Assembly: GCF_019977395.1 (NCBI RefSeq)
Contig: NZ_AP024660.1
Coordinates: forward strand, 1,488,001 to 1,552,000
Direction: 5' to 3'
DNA length: 64,000 nucleotides
Source of the DNA: Arthrobacter sp. NicSoilC5
Lineage (GTDB): Bacteria > Actinomycetota > Actinomycetes > Actinomycetales > Micrococcaceae
The notes beneath the pieces were generated by a model. It had not been told where the DNA came from. It saw only the letters and a list, made by a program, of their open reading frames with translations, and searched no databases. The position numbers were made by a program, and so were the translations under genes. Each line of letters starts with the position of its first letter. The first letter of the stretch is position 1. Positions 18,804-26,938 of this stretch are shown piece after piece.

Positions 18804-18809
18804 TACGCT
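18804..18809 (+). promoter_or_regulatory. -10 hexamer of the RNB ribonuclease gene, leaderless candidate
   Basis: TACGCT ends 7 nt before the GTG at 18817. The stretch between holds ATTTTT and no ribosome site. Confidence 0.4.
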
Positions 18810-18816
18810 GATTTTT

Positions 18817-20322
18817 GTGTCACATCATCGGTTGGCCCCCAACGTCCATGACCACAAGAACGCCCTGGAAGAGGCGCTGGGCCTGCTGCGGACGGAACTT
18901 GAACTGCCGGGACCGTACCCCGCCGAAGCAGTGGAAGACGCCCGCGCCGCCGTCGCCGCGCTGAAACTGCCGTCCTACGACCTGACCGCCGTCGGATTCG
19001 TGACCATCGATCCGGCGTCGTCCACGGACCTGGACCAGGCAGTGTTCATCGAACCGGACGGAAACGGCTACCGGGTCATGTACGCCATCGCCGACGTTCC
19101 GGCGTTTGTTGCTCCGGGCGGCCCGCTGGACGCCGAGACGCGGCGCCGCGGACAGACGTTCTACGCCCCGGACGGCCGGATCCCGCTGCACCCCGAGGTG
19201 ATCAGCGAGGGCGCCGGAAGCCTGCTGCCCGGCCAGGAGTGTTCGGCTTTCGTCTGGGACTTCACGCTCGACGGCGACGCGACAGTGCTGTCCGTGGGCG
19301 TCCGGAGGGCGCGGGTCATCAGCCGTGACAAGCTCAGCTACAAAGGCGCCCAGGCCGATCTCGACGCCGGGACTGCCTCCCCCGTACTGGGCCTCCTCCG
19401 CGAGGTGGGACTGAAGCGGGTGGCGCTGGAACGGGCACGCGGGGGCGCCAGCCTGAACATGCCTGAGCAGGAGATCGTCCAGTTGCCCGACGGCGGCTAC
19501 CGGATCGACGCTGTTCCGCAGCTTCCCGTGGAGGACTGGAATGCACAGATTTCGCTGATGACCGGAATGGCCGCCGCGCAGCTGATGCTGGAGGGCAAAG
19601 TGGGCATCCTGCGCACCATGCCTGCCCCGGATGAACGGTCCCTGCGGCATTTCCGGCTGCAGACCGAGGTGCTGGGCAGGCCATGGGACGGGGAGGTCAG
19701 CTACGGCGAGTACCTCCGGTCCCTCGATCCCACCGATCCGCGGCAGCTGGCCATCATGCACTCAGCCGGCATGCTGTTCCGTGGCGCGTCCTACACAGCT
19801 TTCGACGGCACTGTCCCGGAAGACGGCATCCAGTCGGCCATCGGCGCAGCCTATGCCCACACCACCGCGCCGCTGCGCCGCCTGGTGGACCGCTTCGTGC
19901 TGGTCATTTGCGAGGCCCTGAGCAACGGCGGCGACGTTCCTGGCTGGGCGCGGGAGGCCCTGCCGCTGCTCCCGGGCATCATGGCGGGATCGGACCAGCT
20001 GGCCTCCCGCATGGAACGCCTGGCCCTGGACACCGTGGAAGCGGCGCTGCTGCTGAACCACATCGGGCAGGAGTTTGATGCGATCGTCATTTCCGGATCC
20101 AAGCCGCAGAACGGAAACGGCAACGGGAATGGCAAGAATGGAAACGGGAACGGGAAAAACGGCAACGGCAACGGGAACGGAAGTTCGGGGATCATCCAGA
20201 TCGCCGAACCTGCGGTGACTGCACGCTGCGCGGGCGAACTGGAGTCCGGTACCAAGGTCCGCGTCCGGCTGGTTTCCTCGGACATCACCACCCGGCAGAT
20301 CCACTTCGAACTCGTTTCCTGA
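18817..20322 (+). CDS. RNB-domain (RNase II/R family) 3'-5' exoribonuclease
   Basis: 501 residues, an RNase II-type catalytic domain without obvious cold-shock domains in front. The metal-site motif reads FVTIDPASSTDLDQAVFIE: three of the four usual aspartates are present and the last of the DxD-D set is Gln. Other RNB landmarks are YAIADVPAFVAPGGPLD, RRGQTFYAPDGRIPLHP and YAHTTAPLRRLVDRF. Between the catalytic domain and a short C-terminal beta segment lies an Asn/Gly repeat linker (20107-20190, mostly NGNG with KN units). The GTG start lies behind TACGCT, suggesting a leaderless mRNA. Confidence 0.92.
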   Translation: MSHHRLAPNVHDHKNALEEALGLLRTELELPGPYPAEAVEDARAAVAALKLPSYDLTAVGFVTIDPASSTDLDQAVFIEPDGNGYRVMYAIADVPAFVAPGGPLDAETRRRGQTFYAPDGRIPLHPEVISEGAGSLLPGQECSAFVWDFTLDGDATVLSVGVRRARVISRDKLSYKGAQADLDAGTASPVLGLLREVGLKRVALERARGGASLNMPEQEIVQLPDGGYRIDAVPQLPVEDWNAQISLMTGMAAAQLMLEGKVGILRTMPAPDERSLRHFRLQTEVLGRPWDGEVSYGEYLRSLDPTDPRQLAIMHSAGMLFRGASYTAFDGTVPEDGIQSAIGAAYAHTTAPLRRLVDRFVLVICEALSNGGDVPGWAREALPLLPGIMAGSDQLASRMERLALDTVEAALLLNHIGQEFDAIVISGSKPQNGNGNGNGKNGNGNGKNGNGNGNGSSGIIQIAEPAVTARCAGELESGTKVRVRLVSSDITTRQIHFELVS

Positions 20323-20388
20323 CGGGCCGGCGGGCCGCCTGGGCGGGCCGAAACCGTGTTTCCGCGCCTGTACGGCTAGACTGGAGGG

Positions 20389-20615
20389 GTAGAACTGGAT
20401 GCCCGGTCGTTGATTTCCTTGATTTGAAACCAACAAGCCCGCCCCTACGCGATCTTGAGATGTACCCGTTGGTCACCAGTGCCAGCATTTAGATAGCCCG
20501 CGATCGGCTTCCACTGGAATCGCTTGCGCGCCTGAGCGTGCTCCGGAGCGGCCAGCCATGGGCCGGCCCGTTGAGCAGGCAGCGCCATTGCCCAAATGAA
20601 TAAGGAAACTCCCCT
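20389..20615 (+). promoter_or_regulatory. Long structured 5' leader of the DEAD-box helicase gene
   Basis: TAGACT at 20377-20382 predicts a leader of about 225 nt. Near its 3' end GCGCGCCTG (20526-20534) can pair with CAGGCAGCGC (20576-20585, one bulge), closing a junction that contains GCTCCGGAGC and a GGCCAGCC/GGCCGGCC hairpin. The ribosome site AAGGAA lies about 20 nt downstream. This matches no riboswitch class I know. The 293-nt gap holds nothing else. Confidence 0.45.
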
Positions 20616-22310
20616 GTGAGTGAATTGCATACCCACCAGCTCCTGAGCGATGAGTCCGGCACGGAGACCATCGAGCCGGAAGAAACCATAATCTCCGACG
20701 AGACGCCGCACGAGATCGCGGAGAAGTCCTTCGCCGACTACAACGTCCGCGCAGACATCGTCGAATCCCTGGCCGACGCCGGCATCACCCACCCCTTCCC
20801 CATCCAGGCCATGACCCTGCCGGTCGCGCTGGGCGGCCACGACATCATCGGCCAGGCCAAGACCGGTACCGGCAAGACCCTGGGCTTCGGCATTCCGGCG
20901 CTGCAGCGCGTGATCGGGCAGGACGATCCCGGCTACGCCAAGCTGGCCGTGCCCGGCGCACCGCAGGCCCTGGTCATTGTTCCCACCCGTGAACTGGCAG
21001 TCCAGGTGGCCGGGGACCTGGTGACGGCATCGCGGAAGCGCAACGCCAGGATCGCCACCATCTACGGCGGCCGCGCCTACGAGCCGCAGGTCGAAGCCCT
21101 CAAGCAGGGCGTCGAGGTAGTGGTGGGAACCCCCGGCCGGCTGATCGACCTTTTCAAGCAGAAGCACCTGAGCCTGAAGAACGTCAAGATCGTGGTGCTG
21201 GACGAAGCCGACGAAATGCTGGACCTGGGCTTCCTGCCGGACGTGGAGACGCTGATCGCGGCAACGCCCGCCGTCCGCCAGACCCTGCTGTTCTCCGCCA
21301 CGATGCCCGGCCCCGTCATCGCCATGGCACGCCGGTACATGACCCAGCCCACGCACATCCGCGCCGCGGATCCGGAGGACGAGGGCCTGACCAAGCGCGA
21401 CATCCGCCAGCTGATCTACCGTGCGCACAGCATGGATAAGACCGAAGTGGTGGCACGCATCCTGCAGGCCCGCGGCCGCGGGCGGACCATTATCTTCACC
21501 AAGACCAAGCGCACCGCCGCCAAGGTGGCCGAGGAACTGGTGGACCGCGGGTTCGCCGCCGCCGCCATCCACGGCGACCTGGGCCAGGGCGCCCGCGAAC
21601 AGGCGCTGCGCGCCTTCCGCAACAACAAGGTCGATGTCCTGGTGGCCACCGACGTTGCCGCCCGCGGCATCGACGTCGAGGACGTTACGCACGTCATCAA
21701 CTACCAGTGCGTGGAAGACGAGAAGATCTACCTGCACCGGGTGGGCCGCACGGGCCGCGCCGGCAACAAGGGCACCGCCGTCACGTTCGTGGACTGGGAC
21801 GACATGCCGCGCTGGGGCCTGATCAACAAGGCGCTGGGGCTGAGTGTGCCGGAGCCGGTGGAAACCTACTCTTCCTCGCCGCACCTCTACACGGACCTTG
21901 ACATCCCCGAGGGCACCAAGGGCCGCCTGCCCCGCGACAAGCGGACCCTGGCCGGAGTCGACGCCGAAGTCCTCGAGGACCTCGGCGAGACCGGCAAGAA
22001 GAACAGCCGCGGCGGCCGCGACGCAGGCCGCTCACGCGACCGGGACGGACGGGGCCGCGGAAACAGCGACGCCGGCAAGGGCGGCAGCCGCGAAGGCGGC
22101 CGCAGCAATGACTCGACGGGCCGCCCGGGCGAGCGCCGTCGTCGTACCTCAACTCCGGAGACCGCATCCGCCGCCGAAGCTGCAGCACCCGCGGCCGACG
22201 GCGAAAAGCCCAACCGCGCCCGCCGCACCCGCACCCGCACCCGCCGCCGCAACGGCGAAGTGGTGGCCGGTGCGGACAACGGCAGCCAGCCGGGCAACTC
22301 CGAGGCCTAA
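20616..22310 (+). CDS. DEAD-box ATP-dependent RNA helicase (RhlE-like)
   Basis: 564 residues with the full motif set in order: Q-motif region FPIQAMTLPVAL, AKTGTGKT (I), PTRELA (Ia), TPGR (Ib), DEAD (II), SAT (III), then RTIIFTKTKRTA (IV), ARGID (V) and HRVGRTGR (VI). The C-terminal ~120 residues are a disordered Arg/Gly/Ser-rich tail ending in RARRTRTRTRRRNGE, likely for RNA binding. The GTG at 20616 follows AAGGAA. Probably remodels rRNA or mRNA, perhaps in the cold; the long leader suggests post-transcriptional control. Confidence 0.95.
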   Translation: MSELHTHQLLSDESGTETIEPEETIISDETPHEIAEKSFADYNVRADIVESLADAGITHPFPIQAMTLPVALGGHDIIGQAKTGTGKTLGFGIPALQRVIGQDDPGYAKLAVPGAPQALVIVPTRELAVQVAGDLVTASRKRNARIATIYGGRAYEPQVEALKQGVEVVVGTPGRLIDLFKQKHLSLKNVKIVVLDEADEMLDLGFLPDVETLIAATPAVRQTLLFSATMPGPVIAMARRYMTQPTHIRAADPEDEGLTKRDIRQLIYRAHSMDKTEVVARILQARGRGRTIIFTKTKRTAAKVAEELVDRGFAAAAIHGDLGQGAREQALRAFRNNKVDVLVATDVAARGIDVEDVTHVINYQCVEDEKIYLHRVGRTGRAGNKGTAVTFVDWDDMPRWGLINKALGLSVPEPVETYSSSPHLYTDLDIPEGTKGRLPRDKRTLAGVDAEVLEDLGETGKKNSRGGRDAGRSRDRDGRGRGNSDAGKGGSREGGRSNDSTGRPGERRRRTSTPETASAAEAAAPAADGEKPNRARRTRTRTRRRNGEVVAGADNGSQPGNSEA

Positions 22311-22318
22311 CGGCCCTG

Positions 22319-23191
22319 ATGACTGACACTGTTTGGGCGCCGGACGGCGGCAGCCTGGTGGTGCACGCGGACAACGCGGAGTACCTCCCCACGCTGCCGG
22401 ACGGCGCCTTCACACTGATTTATGTGGACCCGCCCTTCAACACGGGCCGGCCGCAACAGCGCCAGGAAACCCGGATGGTGGTGAACGCCGGCGGCAGCGG
22501 GGACCGGGTGGGCTTCAAGGGCCGCTCCTACGACACCATCAAGGGCGCCCTGCACCGCTACGATGATGCGTTCAGCGACTACTGGTCCTTCCTGGAACCC
22601 CGGCTCGTGGAGGCCTGGCGCCTGCTGGCCGACGACGGCACCCTGTACCTGCACCTGGACTACCGTGAGGTGCACTACGCCAAGGTGATGCTGGATGCCA
22701 TCTTCGGCCGCGAATGCTTCCTGAACGAGATCATCTGGGCGTACGACTACGGCGCCCGGGCGAAAAACCGGTGGCCCACCAAACACGACAACATCCTGGT
22801 GTACGTCAAGAACCCCGCGAAGTACCATTTCGACAGCGCCGAGGTGGACCGCGAGCCCTACATGGCGCCGGGCCTGGTGACCCCCGCCAAGCGGGAACTG
22901 GGAAAGCTGCCCACCGACGTCTGGTGGCACACCATCGTCTCGCCCACCGGCAAGGAAAAGACCGGCTACCCTACGCAGAAGCCGGAGGGCCTGGTCCGCC
23001 GCGTGGTCGCTGCGTCGTCCCGGCCCGGTGACTGGTGCCTGGACTTCTTCGCCGGCTCCGGCACCCTCGGAGCAGTTGCCGCCAAGCTCGGCCGCAGGTT
23101 CGTGTGCGTGGACCAGAACCAGCCCGCCATCGACATCATGGCCAAGCGGCTCGGAGCGCACGCCACCCTGAGCTCCTTCCCGTCCAGCTAG
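22319..23191 (+). CDS. Orphan beta-class DNA methyltransferase (N4-C or N6-A)
   Basis: 290 residues. The catalytic DPPF motif (YVDPPFNTG) is near residue 37 and the SAM-binding FxGxG motif (DFFAGSGTLG) near 242, which is the beta-class order of motif IV before motif I. VWWHTIVSPTGKEKTGYPTQKPEGLVRRVV is the usual linker before motif I. It starts 8 nt after the helicase stop, so probably cotranscribed. No restriction endonuclease or specificity subunit is nearby, hence orphan. Target sequence is unknown; a role in gene control or repair is inference. Confidence 0.9.
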   Translation: MTDTVWAPDGGSLVVHADNAEYLPTLPDGAFTLIYVDPPFNTGRPQQRQETRMVVNAGGSGDRVGFKGRSYDTIKGALHRYDDAFSDYWSFLEPRLVEAWRLLADDGTLYLHLDYREVHYAKVMLDAIFGRECFLNEIIWAYDYGARAKNRWPTKHDNILVYVKNPAKYHFDSAEVDREPYMAPGLVTPAKRELGKLPTDVWWHTIVSPTGKEKTGYPTQKPEGLVRRVVAASSRPGDWCLDFFAGSGTLGAVAAKLGRRFVCVDQNQPAIDIMAKRLGAHATLSSFPSS

Positions 23192-23210
23192 CCAAGGTGT
23201 TGTCCGCCCC

Positions 23211-24059
23211 TCAGGGACGGACGACGGCGGCTCCCGTACCCAGTTCCTCGATCCGCGCCAGCATCTCCGGGGCCGTGAGGTTTTCGCCGAGCAGGTTGGG
23301 CTTGCCGGTGCCATGGTAGTCGGAGGAGCCGGTGACCAGCAGGCCATGCCGGGCCGCAAGTTTGCGCAGGAAATCCCGGCCCTCTTCCGGGTTGTCCCGG
23401 TGGTTGATCTCCAGGCCTGCCAGCCCGGCGTCGATCATGTCCCTGTACGTCCGCTCCCCCACGATCCGGCCCCGGGCGGAAGCCACGGGATGGGCAAACA
23501 CGGGCACGCCGCCGGCGGCACGGACCAGTTCGACGGCGGTGGCCGGGTCCGGGGCGTAGTGCGGGATGAAGTAGCGGGACCGGGAGGTGAGGATGGACGC
23601 GAATGCCTCGGACCGGTCCTCCACGACGCCCGCGGCGACGAGGGCGTCGGCGATGTGCGGCCGGCCAAGGGTGGCTCCGGGCGCCACGTGGTGGATCACG
23701 TCGTCCCAGGTGAGCGGATAGTCCTCGGCAAGGATGGTCACCATGCGTTCGGCGCGGGTCAGGCGGGAGTCCTTGGCCTTCGTGATTTCCTCGAGCAGCC
23801 CGGGATGGGTGGGATCGTGCAGGTAGCTCAGGAGGTGGACACTGATGCCCTCCTCGGTCCGGCAGGAGACTTCCATGCCCGGCACCAGGGCCACCCCACA
23901 CGTGGCGGCGGCCGCGGCGGCCTCCGCCCAGCCGGCCGTCGAATCATGGTCGGTCAGGGCCACCACATCCAGTTCCGCACGGGCAGCAGAGGCCATGACA
24001 TCGGCCGGGGTCTCGGTGCCGTCGGAGACGTTGGAGTGGGCATGCAGGTCAATCCTCAC
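23211..24059 (-). CDS. PHP-domain phosphoesterase
   Basis: 282 residues. The metal-binding PHP motifs are clear: MRIDLHAHSNVSDG (HxH) at the start, VALTDHDSTAGW, PGMEVSC, then FAHPV and TGSSDYHGTGKPN near the C-terminus. This set resembles YciV/RNase AM and 3',5'-nucleoside bisphosphate phosphatases, which act on RNA 5' ends or pAp. The exact substrate cannot be set from sequence. The GTG at 24059 lies 6 nt after TACGCT, another leaderless candidate. Confidence 0.92.
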   Translation of the reverse strand: MRIDLHAHSNVSDGTETPADVMASAARAELDVVALTDHDSTAGWAEAAAAAATCGVALVPGMEVSCRTEEGISVHLLSYLHDPTHPGLLEEITKAKDSRLTRAERMVTILAEDYPLTWDDVIHHVAPGATLGRPHIADALVAAGVVEDRSEAFASILTSRSRYFIPHYAPDPATAVELVRAAGGVPVFAHPVASARGRIVGERTYRDMIDAGLAGLEINHRDNPEEGRDFLRKLAARHGLLVTGSSDYHGTGKPNLLGENLTAPEMLARIEELGTGAAVVRP

Positions 24060-24139
24060 TTATCCAGCGTAGTGGACCGGGGACAGGAGACCGGGGAGGC
24101 CTGTTCGCGTAGCCGGGATGCTGGTGAGACGATGGTGCC

Positions 24140-25714
24140 GTGAACGATGCCGAAAACACCCAAAACTCTGCTTCCCAGCCGCTGGAGGACCGCGTCAACA
24201 ACCGCTCCCAGCGGCCCAGTTCCAACGCCTTCAAGGCCTTCATGGCCAGCAACTGGGCGCCGTCCAGCCAGGAGCTCCCCCGGCGCGACGCCGTCGCCGG
24301 CTACGCCGCATCCCGGCGCAAGGCGATCTCGGCCCAGTTCAAAGGCGAACGCCTGGTTATCCCCGCGGGGCCGCTTAAGGTCCGTTCCAACGACTGCGAC
24401 TACCGCTTCCGCCCGCATTCCGGCTTCGCCCACCTGACGGGCCTCGGCCTGGACCACGAGCCGGACGCGGTCCTGATCCTGGATCCGGTGGAAGAGGGAA
24501 CGGGCGACGACGGCGCGCACCACCGCGCCACGCTGTACTTCCGGCCGCTGGCCGGCAGGGACACGGAGCAGTTCTACGCGGACTCCCGCTCCGGTGAGTT
24601 CTGGATTGGCGCCCGTCCCACCCTCGAAGAGTTCGAGGCCCGGCTGGGACTGGCCACCGCGCACATCGACCAGCTGGAAACGGCAATCACCAAGGATGTG
24701 GGCGCCCCGGAGATCGGCGGGATCTCCATCCGCCTGGTCCGCAAGGTTGACGACAACATCGATGCACTGGTGGACACGGCCCGGTACAACACGGCCAAGG
24801 ACCCCGAGAACCTGGACCTCGAGGTGCTCGACGCCCTGGACGAGAAGCTCAGCGAAGCCCTCTCCGAACTGCGCCTGCTCAAGGACGAGTGGGAAATCGA
24901 GCAGATGAAGATTGCGGTGTCGGCCACCGTTGAAGGATTTGAAGAGGTGGTCAAGGCCCTGCCGCGCGCCCTCACGCACGCCCGCGGTGAACGCGTGGTG
25001 GAGGGTGCCTTCTTCGCCCGTGCCCGCGAGGTAGGCAACGAACTGGGCTACGACACCATCGCGGCGTCCGGAAACAACGCCACCGTGCTGCACTGGACCC
25101 GGAACACGGGCCGGATCCACGCCGGCGAACTCCTGCTCCTGGACGCCGGCGTCGAGGCCGACTCTCTCTACACCGCGGACATCACCCGGACCCTTCCGGC
25201 CAGCGGCACCTTCAGCGACATCCAGCGCAAGGTCTACCAGGCGGTCCTCGACGCTGCCGACGCCGGATTCGCAGCGGCCCAGCCGGGAACCAAGTTCCGC
25301 GACATCCATACTGCGGCCACCACAGTCCTGGCTGAGCGCCTGGCCGAATGGGGAATCCTGCCCGTCAGCGTGGAGGAAGCCATCAGCCCGGAGGGCCAGC
25401 AGCACCGCCGCTGGATGCCACACGGCACCAGCCACCACCTGGGCCTGGATGTCCATGACTGTGCCCAGGCCAAGCGGGATCTCTACCTCGACGGGGTACT
25501 CACCGAGGGCATGGTGTTCACCATCGAACCGGGCCTGTACTTCAAGAAGGAAGACCTCGCAATCCCGGAGGAATACCGCGGCATCGGCGTCCGGATCGAG
25601 GACGACATCCTCATGACCGCCGAGGGCCCCGTCAACCTCAGTGCAGCCCTGCCGCGCAAGGCGGAGGATGTGGAGGACTGGATGGCCGGCATCTACCGGA
25701 CCGAAGAATCCTGA
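24140..25714 (+). CDS. pepP: Xaa-Pro aminopeptidase (aminopeptidase P, M24B)
   Basis: A di-metal peptidase that removes N-terminal residues before proline. 524 residues. The creatinase-like N-domain includes RRKAISAQFKGERLVIPAG; the catalytic pita-bread domain starts near 250. Metal ligands appear in order: LLLDAGVEADSLYTADITRT (two Asp), MPHGTSHHLGLDVHD (His), MVFTIEPGLY (Glu) and GIGVRIEDDIL (Glu). The GTG at 24140 is 6 nt after GACGAT; no ribosome site is seen. A strong terminator follows. Confidence 0.95.
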   Translation: MNDAENTQNSASQPLEDRVNNRSQRPSSNAFKAFMASNWAPSSQELPRRDAVAGYAASRRKAISAQFKGERLVIPAGPLKVRSNDCDYRFRPHSGFAHLTGLGLDHEPDAVLILDPVEEGTGDDGAHHRATLYFRPLAGRDTEQFYADSRSGEFWIGARPTLEEFEARLGLATAHIDQLETAITKDVGAPEIGGISIRLVRKVDDNIDALVDTARYNTAKDPENLDLEVLDALDEKLSEALSELRLLKDEWEIEQMKIAVSATVEGFEEVVKALPRALTHARGERVVEGAFFARAREVGNELGYDTIAASGNNATVLHWTRNTGRIHAGELLLLDAGVEADSLYTADITRTLPASGTFSDIQRKVYQAVLDAADAGFAAAQPGTKFRDIHTAATTVLAERLAEWGILPVSVEEAISPEGQQHRRWMPHGTSHHLGLDVHDCAQAKRDLYLDGVLTEGMVFTIEPGLYFKKEDLAIPEEYRGIGVRIEDDILMTAEGPVNLSAALPRKAEDVEDWMAGIYRTEES

Positions 25715-25732
25715 TACGCGCTGAAGAAATCA

Positions 25733-25773
25733 AAGAGCGGGGCCGCTGGAATGATTCCAGCGGCCCCGCTCTT
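25733..25773. terminator. Strong bidirectional terminator
   Basis: A perfect 19-bp stem (AAGAGCGGGGCCGCTGGAA and its complement) with a TGA loop. It lies between the convergent pepP and stress-protein-like genes. Confidence 0.9.
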
Positions 25774-25832
25774 AGTTTGTGGCACCGGTTCCTGACGCCG
25801 TCCGCCCCGTGTACCCGGACGCACCTGCGCCG

Positions 25833-26861
25833 TTACTGCCGGTGGTCGCCCCGGTGCTGGTCCCCGTCCGGACCATACTGGTTTTCTACCGGGTGCTCCG
25901 CGCCATCCTGCACGTGGTCCCCTGCCCGGTGTTCTGCTTCTGCCCGGTGTTCCGTGGTTTGTCCCATGCCAGGCTGCCCCGCATCAGCGGCAGGGCCCTG
26001 GGGCAGGCGCACGCCGTACTGCGGGCGACCGTCCGGCAGGTCCGGGTAACGGACGGAACGGACCGGCTGCGCCGGCTGCTGGCCGCTGTGCTGCTGGCCG
26101 GCGTCGTACTGCTGGGCCGGCTGCTGGCCGGTGTGCTGCTGGCCTGCGTCGTCCGGGTACCCGTGGCCTTCCTGCACCGGTCCGTTGTGGGCGGACGAAC
26201 CGGAGGACCGCTGGCCGTAGGGATCGTTCCACCCGGCGGGGCGGGCCGGGCCCTGCCCCTGCTGCTGCCCGGGCTGCTGGTGGTGCTGCTGCTGGTACGG
26301 CTGGTTGTAGTAGTCATGCTGCGTATACGGGCCGTGGCCGGATGCTGCGTCCGAGCGGGACATGGGCAGCTGCTGCAGGAGCCGCCGGGCCTCGTGGGCT
26401 GCCTCGGGGGCCACGATCACGTCGTAGCTGGTGGCCACCACCTGGCTGGTGGAGGTGAAGTCCCGCTTGCCGCGCTGCATGGCGTAGGTGACGATGCCGA
26501 AGAGCATGAAGAACGCCGCGCCCATCAGCACCGAGGTCATGATGGAGAAGTACCCGGGTGACGGAGCGAAGAAGGAGAGCATGACGCCCACGAACAGGCC
26601 GAACCACATGCCGCTCAGCGCTCCCGACAACGCTACCCGCGGATAGCTCAGGCGCCCCGTAACCCGCTCCACCATCTTCAGTTCATTGCCCACGATGGAC
26701 ACCATCTGGACCGGGAACTGCTGGTCCGCCAGGTAGTCAACCGCTTTCTGGGCGTCGAGGTAGGAAGTGTAGGAGCCAACGGTGTCACCGGTGGGAACAG
26801 CCCGGGCATCGTCCGGTCCGTTCGCGGCGCCGGCCTTGGGAGCACCAAAAATGTTCGACAT
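25833..26861 (-). CDS. General-stress-protein-17M-like membrane protein with Gln/Pro/Gly-rich tail
   Basis: About 342 residues. The N-terminal half has the YflT/GSP17M-type module (VGSYTSYLDAQKAVDYLADQQFPVQMVSIVGNEL...VERVTGRLSYPRVALSGALSG), followed by two membrane helices (WFGLFVGVMLSFF and FSIMTSVLMGAAFFMLFGIVTYAM). The C-terminal ~165 residues are low complexity, with GQQ/PAQ repeats (AGQQHTGQQPAQ, AGQQHSGQQPAQ) and a His/Glu-rich end. The start at 26861 gives MSNIFGAPKAG; codons at 26879 and 26882 would add six or seven residues. Function unknown. Confidence 0.8.
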   Translation of the reverse strand: MSNIFGAPKAGAANGPDDARAVPTGDTVGSYTSYLDAQKAVDYLADQQFPVQMVSIVGNELKMVERVTGRLSYPRVALSGALSGMWFGLFVGVMLSFFAPSPGYFSIMTSVLMGAAFFMLFGIVTYAMQRGKRDFTSTSQVVATSYDVIVAPEAAHEARRLLQQLPMSRSDAASGHGPYTQHDYYNQPYQQQHHQQPGQQQGQGPARPAGWNDPYGQRSSGSSAHNGPVQEGHGYPDDAGQQHTGQQPAQQYDAGQQHSGQQPAQPVRSVRYPDLPDGRPQYGVRLPQGPAADAGQPGMGQTTEHRAEAEHRAGDHVQDGAEHPVENQYGPDGDQHRGDHRQ

Positions 26862-26938
26862 AAACCCATTCTTGCCCATCAAGGTGGGTGCCGCCTGTAA
26901 ATTCAGCTAAAAGAGAGCAGACTCGGTAGCCTGTAGTG

